Shown: positions 47,078-52,870 of the stretch, one piece after another
How positions within the stretch are numbered: position 1 is the first letter of the stretch
Layout: the number at the start of each line of letters is the position of its first letter
Assembly: GCA_017535665.1 (NCBI GenBank)
Contig: JAFXTS010000027.1
Span: 1 to 52,870, forward strand
Reading direction: 5' to 3'
Origin: Bacteroidales bacterium
GTDB lineage: Bacteria; Bacteroidota; Bacteroidia; Bacteroidales; WCHB1-69
DNA length: 52,870 nucleotides
The notes under the pieces: model-generated
What the model was told of the DNA's origin: nothing
Databases searched by the model: none
The model's input: the letters and a program-made list of their open reading frames with translations, nothing else
Position numbers and translations under genes: made by a program

Positions 47078-48304
47078 TCAGTTGAGGAATTTGAAGATGG
47101 AGTGTTCGAATTGTTCTTTAGCGTATTTTAGGGTGATGCTCATGGATTTTTTGTTCGAGCTGGGGAATTCGTACATGGCATTGGTCATGATTTTCTCCAC
47201 GATGGAACGCAGTCCGCGTGCGCCAAGATTCAGTTCCACAGCCTTTTCCACGATATAGTCAATGGCTTCGTCATCAAAGGTAAGTTGGATGCCGTCGAGT
47301 TCGAAAAGTTTAACAAACTGCTTGACCAGGGCGTTTTTGGGTTGGATGAGGATCTGCTTCAACGCAGCGGAATCGAGTTTGTCGAGACTGGTGATAACTG
47401 GGAAACGTCCGCAGAGTTCGGGAATCAGTCCGAACGACTTAATATCCTGAAGGGAAACGTATTGCAGTAGGTTATCCTTGTCGATGTTGCGGTTTTTGGC
47501 GTTGTAGCCGATGACGTTGGTGTTCATCCTTTCAGCGATGATGTGGTCGAGGTTGTTGAAGGCACCCGACCCGATGAAAAGGATGTTCTGGGTGTTGACC
47601 TGGATGAACTGCTGTTCGGGGTGTTTGCGACCACCTTGCGGGGGCACGTTCACGATGGAACCCTCGAGCAGTTTGAGCAGTGCCTGCTGCACGCCCTCGC
47701 CCGACACGTCGCGGGTGATGGAGGGGTTATCGGCACCCTTCCGCGCCACCTTGTCGATCTCGTCGATGAAGACGATGCCACGCTCGGCGCGGGCCACATC
47801 GTAGTCGGCAGCCTGCAGCAAGCGCGACAGGATGCTTTCCACATCCTCGCCCACATAACCGGCTTGTGTGAAAACGGTGGCATCCACAATGCAGAACGGC
47901 ACATCCAACATCTTAGCAATTGTTCTGGCTATCAAAGTCTTACCCGTACCTGTCTCGCCCACCATAATGATGTTCGACTTCTCAATCTCCACATCATTCT
48001 CGTTCTTTTCAGCGTACAAAATACGTTTGTAGTGGTTGTAAACGGCCACGGAGATCACCCGTTTCGCCTCATCCTGCCCGATGACATACTCATCCAGCCG
48101 TGCCTTGATCTCGGCAGGTTTCAGCAGTTTGATTTTGGGGGCTGGCGGGGCTGCCTTCACATGACTCTCGTCCAGCAGCTGCAAGGCGGCTTTGGCGCAG
48201 GTTTCGCAGATGGCACCCGAAAAGCCATAAATCAATGGTTCATCTTTGGTCTCCGGACAACCGCAGAAGCTACAATAGCCTTTCGTTTTGGTTTGCTTTG
48301 CCAT
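47078..48304 (-). CDS. clpX: ATP-dependent Clp protease ATP-binding subunit ClpX
   Basis: A 408-residue AAA+ unfoldase that feeds ClpP. The N-terminal zinc-binding domain has CSFCGCPE and CETCA; Walker A is GETGTGKT (about 117-124), Walker [11 protein letters not shown], and sensor/arginine regions follow ([26 protein letters not shown]). It is the last gene of tig-clpP-clpX on the minus strand, two bases after clpP. Confidence 0.97.
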   Translation of the reverse strand: MAKQTKTKGYCSFCGCPETKDEPLIYGFSGAICETCAKAALQLLDESHVKAAPPAPKIKLLKPAEIKARLDEYVIGQDEAKRVISVAVYNHYKRILYAEKNENDVEIEKSNIIMVGETGTGKTLIARTIAKMLDVPFCIVDATVFTQAGYVGEDVESILSRLLQAADYDVARAERGIVFIDEIDKVARKGADNPSITRDVSGEGVQQALLKLLEGSIVNVPPQGGRKHPEQQFIQVNTQNILFIGSGAFNNLDHIIAERMNTNVIGYNAKNRNIDKDNLLQYVSLQDIKSFGLIPELCGRFPVITSLDKLDSAALKQILIQPKNALVKQFVKLFELDGIQLTFDDEAIDYIVEKAVELNLGARGLRSIVEKIMTNAMYEFPSSNKKSMSITLKYAKEQFEHSIFKFLN

Positions 48305-48306
48305 AC

Positions 48307-48969
48307 CTATTTCTTTCCCAGCACTTCGTCAATCATGCCGTACTCTTTGGCTTCGGCAGCCACCATCCAGTAGTTGCGGTCGCAGTCTTTCCACACCTGG
48401 TCGTAGTCTTTGCCAGAGTGGTTGGCGATGATTTCGTAGAGTTCTTTCTTAAGTTTCTGAATCTCGCGGGCTTCGATTTCGATGTCGGAGGCCTGACCCT
48501 GTGCGCCACCCAGCGGCTGGTGAATCATCACGCGGGAGTGCGGCAAAGCGAAGCGCTTGCCTTTCGCGCCGGCACACAGCAGCACAGCCGCCATAGAGGC
48601 CGCCATGCCCGTGCAGATGGTCGATACATCAGGGTTGATATACTGCATGGTGTCGTAAATGCCCAAACCGGCATGTACGTATCCGCCAGGAGAGTTCAGG
48701 TAGATCTGGATGTCGCGTTCCGAATCCTGCGACTCCAAAAACAGCAGCTGCGCCTGGATGATGTTGGCCACGTCGTCGTCGATCGGCACACCGAGGAAGA
48801 TGATGCGGTCTTTCATCAAGCGGGAGAACACGTCCAGCTGGGTGATGTTCATCGGACGCTCCTCGATGATGTAGGGAGTGAGATAGTCGCTGACCGCCGA
48901 CATGTACTTATCGACGTGCAGGCTGGAGATGCCGTGATGTTTGACGGCGTAGTTTCTGAAATCGTTCAT
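48307..48969 (-). CDS. clpP: ATP-dependent Clp protease proteolytic subunit
   Basis: A 220-residue serine protease subunit. The catalytic serine is in GMAASMAAVLL, the histidine in SRVMIHQP and the aspartate in the ECRDRNYWM-like stretch (KDCDRNYWM). Tetradecamer with ClpX caps. Length is normal. It follows tig by 3 bases. Confidence 0.97.
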   Translation of the reverse strand: MNDFRNYAVKHHGISSLHVDKYMSAVSDYLTPYIIEERPMNITQLDVFSRLMKDRIIFLGVPIDDDVANIIQAQLLFLESQDSERDIQIYLNSPGGYVHAGLGIYDTMQYINPDVSTICTGMAASMAAVLLCAGAKGKRFALPHSRVMIHQPLGGAQGQASDIEIEAREIQKLKKELYEIIANHSGKDYDQVWKDCDRNYWMVAAEAKEYGMIDEVLGKK

Positions 48970-48972
48970 GAA

Positions 48973-50439
48973 TTATTCTGCTTTAGGGGTTGCTTTTTTG
49001 GTTTTGGCAGGCGCTTTCTTGGCTTTCGGCTTAGCCTCTTCTGCGGGAGCTTCAGCAGGCTCTGCTGCGGCTTTCTTGGGGGCAGCTTTCTTGGTCTTCG
49101 GCTTTTTCTCCTCTTTCTTATCCTCTTTAATACCATAAAGCTCATCGGCGAACTCCTTGAAGGTCACTTTTTTAACTTTGGTTTTCATCTTCTGCTGCAG
49201 CACGTTGCCGATGGCTTCATCGAACAACTGGTCGTAGATGTTCTTCACCGTATCTTTGTTCTTGAGGGTGTCGGCCACCATAGCGTCCACGCGTTCGGCC
49301 ACGTCTTCGGCGTTGAACTGGGCGAAGTAGTTCTTCATGAAGAAATCGCGCACATAGTTGCGGACGTTCTCTTCGGTGATCTGGATGTTGTTTTCCTTGG
49401 TGAGCTTGTTCTCGATGAGCTGCCACTTGAAGGAGTTGAGGTATTTGTCGAACTCTCCATTCAGCTTCTCTTCGGTCATATCCTCTTGAGCAACAAGAAT
49501 GTAGCGACGGAGGAACTCTTCGGGCAACTCAATCTTGAGGTTGTCAACGAGGGTGGTGATAGCGTCGTTCATGAATTTCTGACGGATGGAGGTGGCATAT
49601 TCGGCCTCCACTTTGGCGGCACCTTCTTTGCGGAGTTCTTCCACATTCTTCACCTCACCTTTCGGGTAGGCTTTCTTGAAGAAGTCGTCGTTGAGCTCGG
49701 CGGGCTCGAGGTGACCGATGTACTTGATGGTCATGGCGCGCATGTCGGCTTCTTCCTTATTGATCATCTCGGGAGTGGTCTTGAGGAAGGTGGCGAGCTT
49801 GTTCTCGTCGTCGAAGAGGGTGTGAACGTCGGCAGTGACCACCTCTTTCACATTCTTGCCGATGAAGAGTTTCTTGCCGGCCTCGCTGAGGTCGTTGGCA
49901 TAGAAGTTGCCGTTGTCGTTCTCGTTGAACTCCACGGTCACGAAGTCGTTGTCGGCGATGGTTTCGGGGGAAGTATATTGGCCGTGGCGTTTGCGCAGGT
50001 CATCCACAAAGCGGTCGATCTCCTCGTCGGTAGCCTTGATCTGGTAGCTGGTGATCTCGGGCAGCTCCTCATAGTTGATGTCGAAAGGCTTCTGGGAAGC
50101 GATTTCGAAGACAAAGACGAACTTGTCGGGGTGTTCGAAATCCACTACAGTTTTGTCGTTCACCGGAAGCGGTTCGCCGAGGGTCTCGATGTTGTTTTCG
50201 CGGATATACTTGTTGAGTTCGTCAATCATCATGCGGTTCACTTCGTCGGCGATGAACGACTTCTCATACATTTTCTTAATCATCGGCATGGGGGCGTTGC
50301 CCGGGCGGAAGCCGGGGACCTGTGCCATTCTGCGCTGTTTTTTCAGTGCATTTTCTACGTTTGCTGCGTAATCTTCTTTGCAGATTTCAATGGTGACCAA
50401 CTGAATCTGCTCGCTCTTTTTTTCGTTCTGAATCTTCAT
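48973..50439 (-). CDS. tig: Trigger factor, with Lys/Ala-rich tail
   Basis: A 488-residue ribosome-associated chaperone. The ribosome-binding loop is GFRPGNAPMPMIKKMY, a variant of the FRxGxxP motif; a peptidyl-prolyl isomerase-like middle and helical C-domain follow. The final ~60 residues are a Lys/Ala/Pro-rich, disordered tail (KTKKAAPKKAAAEPAEA), an unusual but known addition in Bacteroidota. It starts the tig-clpP-clpX cluster. Its -7 box is at 50478-50485. Confidence 0.93.
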   Translation of the reverse strand: MKIQNEKKSEQIQLVTIEICKEDYAANVENALKKQRRMAQVPGFRPGNAPMPMIKKMYEKSFIADEVNRMMIDELNKYIRENNIETLGEPLPVNDKTVVDFEHPDKFVFVFEIASQKPFDINYEELPEITSYQIKATDEEIDRFVDDLRKRHGQYTSPETIADNDFVTVEFNENDNGNFYANDLSEAGKKLFIGKNVKEVVTADVHTLFDDENKLATFLKTTPEMINKEEADMRAMTIKYIGHLEPAELNDDFFKKAYPKGEVKNVEELRKEGAAKVEAEYATSIRQKFMNDAITTLVDNLKIELPEEFLRRYILVAQEDMTEEKLNGEFDKYLNSFKWQLIENKLTKENNIQITEENVRNYVRDFFMKNYFAQFNAEDVAERVDAMVADTLKNKDTVKNIYDQLFDEAIGNVLQQKMKTKVKKVTFKEFADELYGIKEDKKEEKKPKTKKAAPKKAAAEPAEAPAEEAKPKAKKAPAKTKKATPKAE

Positions 50440-50477
50440 GTATAGATACTATTTAATTAATATACAATTTGCGGGTG

Positions 50478-50485
50478 CAAAAATA
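50478..50485 (-). promoter_or_regulatory. -7 element of tig-clpP-clpX
   Basis: CAAAAATA on plus reads TATTTTTG on minus, 39 bases before the tig start. Confidence 0.55.
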
Positions 50486-50635
50486 CGAAACAATTGGCAA
50501 ACAACAATGTTCAATGCCAAATAAATTTTTTCAGACCATTTTTTTGGTGAAGAGAGATAATCGTTCAGAATTTCACAATAAAACTCTCACATTTTCCGTT
50601 CAATAAATATTCGTTCATTAATAAATAATTAAGTC

Positions 50636-50986
50636 ATGAAAAAGTATTTGATTTTTGGATCATTAGTTTTGTTATTTTGTTTAGCCAGTTGCATGAAAGA
50701 ACGGAATTGCGACTGTGCAGGAATGATGAGTGGCAAATTTGTCGTGTTGGAAGAACCCTACAGAACCACATACCCATATTGGAAAGAAGGGTTGAAGATC
50801 ACCGCGCATTTTATCGACTCAACTGGGCAAGTTATGCCTATTCATGGACAAATCCCCAAAACACTTCCTGTTGGGGACACCGTCGATGTGAATATTTGCC
50901 TGAAATACAATTATTATCGTCCGGGAAGATTTCATACTGAAGACAGATTCGGAACTTTTACCATCAATTGCATCGAAAGGTTGTAA
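50636..50986 (+). CDS. Small lipoprotein, function unknown
   Basis: A 116-residue lipoprotein with signal peptide MKKYLIFGSLVLLFCLASC (cysteine 19) and a second Cys pair just after (NCDCAGMM). The rest is beta-rich (GLKITAHFIDSTGQV, GDTVDVNICLKYNYY) and ends in NCIERL. No family recognised. It stands alone, convergent with the ATPase gene. Confidence 0.75.
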   Translation: MKKYLIFGSLVLLFCLASCMKERNCDCAGMMSGKFVVLEEPYRTTYPYWKEGLKITAHFIDSTGQVMPIHGQIPKTLPVGDTVDVNICLKYNYYRPGRFHTEDRFGTFTINCIERL

Positions 50987-51035
50987 AAAGATTTGAAAAC
51001 AAAACTGTGGATACGGCTCCAACAATTGAATAGAA

Positions 51036-52184
51036 TTAATACGGGACTTCGCGAAAGTTGCAAAAACCATTATGTGCAAGATCCTGCCGCTCATTACCAT
51101 CGTATAGTACACACGATCCATCCACTTTATCGCTGTACAACTTTCTGAAATAGTCCATTCCTTTGAAAAAGGTGGTGTGGCAGATATGTGCCGACTTGAT
51201 TTCATATATTTGAAGATGGTCGAATGAAGTTTCCTCAATGAGGTCAACCTCATTTTGCGATTTGTCACGATAAAAATAAAGGTGTGGGATTTCCCCTTTG
51301 TGATAATATTGTTTCATCATTTCCGCCACCACATAGTTCTCAAAAATGGCGCCTCGCAGAGGGTGGATTGCAAGTTGTTGTTCGTTTTCAATCCCCAACA
51401 GAAAGCAAAGCAGCCCCGTGTCGTAAAAGTACCGCTTGGGGGTTTTGACAATCCTTTTGCCGATATTTCGGTAGTATGGCGGAAGAAGAAACGTAATGTA
51501 AGAGGTCTCCAATATGCCGTTCCAGTGTTGGATGGTTTTCATATCTACCCCAAGTTCATTGGCAAAGTCGGACGGCACGAACTCGCAGGCACATCTTCCT
51601 GCCGACAAACGTACAAACTGCCCAAAAAGAGACAAGTTGCGTATGTTGACAATCTGCCTCAAATCCCGTTCCACGTATGTGGTATAGTATGCAGAATAAA
51701 CATCTTTGGGAGGCAACTGATGTGCCCATACTGCTGGAAATCCCCCACGCAGTAGCAATGTATCTGTGCTGATTGTTCCTCTTTCGGATAGCTCCCCTAT
51801 CGAAAGCGGCAGCAAAGTTAGTACGGCAGTCCTCCCGACTAACGATTGTGTGACTTTTTCCAGCAGTGCGAAGTTGCTGCTCCCAGTTAAGATGTAGTGC
51901 CTTGAACGGTCTTCATCAGCCGCAATCTGAACGTATGAAAACAATTCTGGCAAATGTTGCGCCTCATCAATAATTAACCCTGATCCGTAATGTCGCAGGA
52001 GATTCAAGGTGTCCGCTGCCACTTTTTCGCGCAAATCCAAATTCTCCAAATTGATATATTCATAATCAGGAAAAGTCTCTCTGCATAACGTTGTCTTCCC
52101 TGATTGACGAGGGCCGGTGATAGTGACAACGGGAAAAATCTTGGAGAGTCTTAAAATTTCTTCTTGTAATATTCTATGAATCAT
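51036..52184 (-). CDS. AAA_14 / DUF4143 ATPase
   Basis: A 382-residue cytoplasmic ATPase. Walker A is TGPRQSGKTTLCR (about 22-34), Walker B GLIIDEAQHLPEL, sensor YILTGSSNFALL; the C-terminal DUF4143 part has LDIKTIQHW-like VDMKTIQHWNGILETSYI and the nuclease-like NEVDLIEE. Such proteins are common in Bacteroidota, often as accessory genes of unknown function. ATG 52184 (MIHRILQEEI) was chosen; a longer frame from 52238 runs over the leader downstream of the -7 box at 52236-52243. Confidence 0.9.
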   Translation of the reverse strand: MIHRILQEEILRLSKIFPVVTITGPRQSGKTTLCRETFPDYEYINLENLDLREKVAADTLNLLRHYGSGLIIDEAQHLPELFSYVQIAADEDRSRHYILTGSSNFALLEKVTQSLVGRTAVLTLLPLSIGELSERGTISTDTLLLRGGFPAVWAHQLPPKDVYSAYYTTYVERDLRQIVNIRNLSLFGQFVRLSAGRCACEFVPSDFANELGVDMKTIQHWNGILETSYITFLLPPYYRNIGKRIVKTPKRYFYDTGLLCFLLGIENEQQLAIHPLRGAIFENYVVAEMMKQYYHKGEIPHLYFYRDKSQNEVDLIEETSFDHLQIYEIKSAHICHTTFFKGMDYFRKLYSDKVDGSCVLYDGNERQDLAHNGFCNFREVPY

Positions 52185-52235
52185 TATTTTATATAAAATA
52201 TGGACAAAATTGGAGTTAAAATCCTGTTTCGCCTG

Positions 52236-52243
52236 CAAAAATA
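52236..52243 (-). promoter_or_regulatory. -7 element of DUF4143 ATPase gene
   Basis: CAAAAATA on plus reads TATTTTTG on minus, 52 bases before the chosen start. Confidence 0.5.
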
Positions 52244-52356
52244 CAAATAAAAATCAAATCTCATAAAAAATCATCTCCCCTTTTGCCACATTATTTTATA
52301 AGCTCTTTAATCCTCACAAACATAAGTCGGTGAGATATGTGTTATAAAAATTGAAC

Positions 52357-52870
52357 TCAATGGACCGTGCGGTACCCGCCGCTCTTCTTGCTGCCGGTGT
52401 GCTCGATAAGTCCCTGTTTCCGGAGTTCGGAAAGGCAGCGCTCGACGGTGCTTAATGAATATTTCGTGCCGGCGATGATGTCCGCCGAATTGCAGTTGGC
52501 GTGATGCTCAATGTAAGAAAGAACCTCTCGAATCTTCTCATCCGGAGGACTGGCCGGCTTCCGCTTGCTAACTGTGGAAACTGAAGTTTCAGCACCTTCT
52601 TTTCCGCCCGATACCACATCCTTCAGCCTCATAAACTCCGCTATCCTTTCGGCAATCTCCGCACCGGTTTTGGGTTCCAGTTGGAACGCGGTGGGGCTCT
52701 TCTTCCACGGCATCTTCTTCATCACCACCACGTTGTCCTGGCACGACTGTATGTACTGGAACGGCACTAACAGCGTTGTCGTGATGCGGATGAACTCCTC
52801 CTCGCCGAACAGTTGCTCCAGATGCTTCATGGAACCCAGCCGCGTGTAACTTTTGTTCTGTACCGTATAA
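52357..52870 (-). CDS. LytTR-like plus winged-helix regulator (5' partial)
   Basis: A DNA-binding protein cut by the right window edge: the frame stays open through 52870 (YTVQNKSYTRLGS before the first internal ATG at 52830). The visible N-part, RLGSMKHLEQLFGEEEFIRI then LLVPFQYIQSC, resembles the end of a LytTR domain. After a low-complexity linker, the C-part (about 85 residues before the end) is a winged helix: IREVLSYIEHHANC, SADIIAGTKYSLSTVERCLSELRKQGLIEH. It probably regulates genes outside the window. The LytTR reading is moderate; the winged helix is firmer. Confidence 0.68.
   Translation of the reverse strand, partial: YTVQNKSYTRLGSMKHLEQLFGEEEFIRITTTLLVPFQYIQSCQDNVVVMKKMPWKKSPTAFQLEPKTGAEIAERIAEFMRLKDVVSGGKEGAETSVSTVSKRKPASPPDEKIREVLSYIEHHANCNSADIIAGTKYSLSTVERCLSELRKQGLIEHTGSKKSGGYRTVH

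Noticed and set aside
48235..50445. Open frame of 736 codons on the plus strand
   Set aside because: It is the complement of tig, clpP and clpX, all certain genes on the minus strand; its protein is a Val/Gly/His-rich shadow with no domain.

Overview
The window looks like chromosome of an uncultured member of the Bacteroidales (phylum Bacteroidota). The support is consistent: the Bacteroidota -7 promoter form TAnnTTTG (most often TATCTTTG) precedes many genes; Shine-Dalgarno sequences are mostly absent; there is a long SecA with a C-terminal zinc motif, an archaeal-type ProRS, a PorT-like type IX secretion component, LES-type lipoproteins, two secreted proteins carrying a PNPF/PNPC sorting-domain-like module, a FISUMP domain, and the tiny mS38/COX24-like ribosomal peptide next to HU. 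Codon and base composition are moderately GC in housekeeping genes and AT-rich between genes. No rRNA, tRNA, CRISPR array, transposase or integrase was seen.

Layout. 1-334 is the 3' end of a HydC/NuoE-like hydrogenase subunit. 335-5023 is an accessory stretch: an MntA/HepT toxin-antitoxin pair, a structured intergenic RNA/DNA element, a secreted FISUMP protein, a PD-(D/E)XK nuclease-like protein, and a chimeric remnant of hydA plus hydC followed by a second, diverged copy of the hydrogenase operon end. 5024-11138 holds an HD hydrolase, secA and proS. 11247-14236 holds two lipoproteins, one a repetitive Tyr/His-, Asn- and Ser-rich protein. 14255-17328 is PII-like protein, 2-hydroxyacid dehydrogenase and ABC exporter. 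17380-20718 is trpS, nitroreductase, ruvX, def and a TPR lipoprotein in one run. 20724-23882 (minus) is HU, mS38-like peptide, RNase G, surE and a membrane protein. 24008-28578 (minus) has deoC, a DUF2442/DUF4160 pair, fumC, a broken gene and a secreted protein. 28990-41624 carries a secreted propeller-like protein, a CoA-transferase, a BtrH-like protein, TPR protein, PorT, lipoprotein and beta-barrel proteins, a FucP-like transporter, TolC, LemA and a TPM protein. 41744-50439 carries a coiled-coil membrane protein, ComF, secreted proteins, a TlpA-like protein and the tig-clpP-clpX cluster. The right end has a lipoprotein, a DUF4143 ATPase and a LytTR/winged-helix regulator cut by the window edge.

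What stands out. A family of about 28-bp palindromes (arms GTAGAGACG / CGTCTCTAC or close variants) occurs seven times, three of them in frame inside one secreted-protein gene. A second class, AT-rich short tandem repeats, sits just after stop codons and in places supplies the last residues of proteins. A 33-bp segment of the hydrogenase operon end recurs on both sides of the 335-4900 island, and the right-hand copy is joined to the 3' end of a [FeFe]-hydrogenase gene. The 1255-1395 element can form a long imperfect hairpin and, alternatively, an intrinsic terminator. These are the most likely sources of undescribed biology here; no complete novel multi-gene system is proved by the sequence alone.
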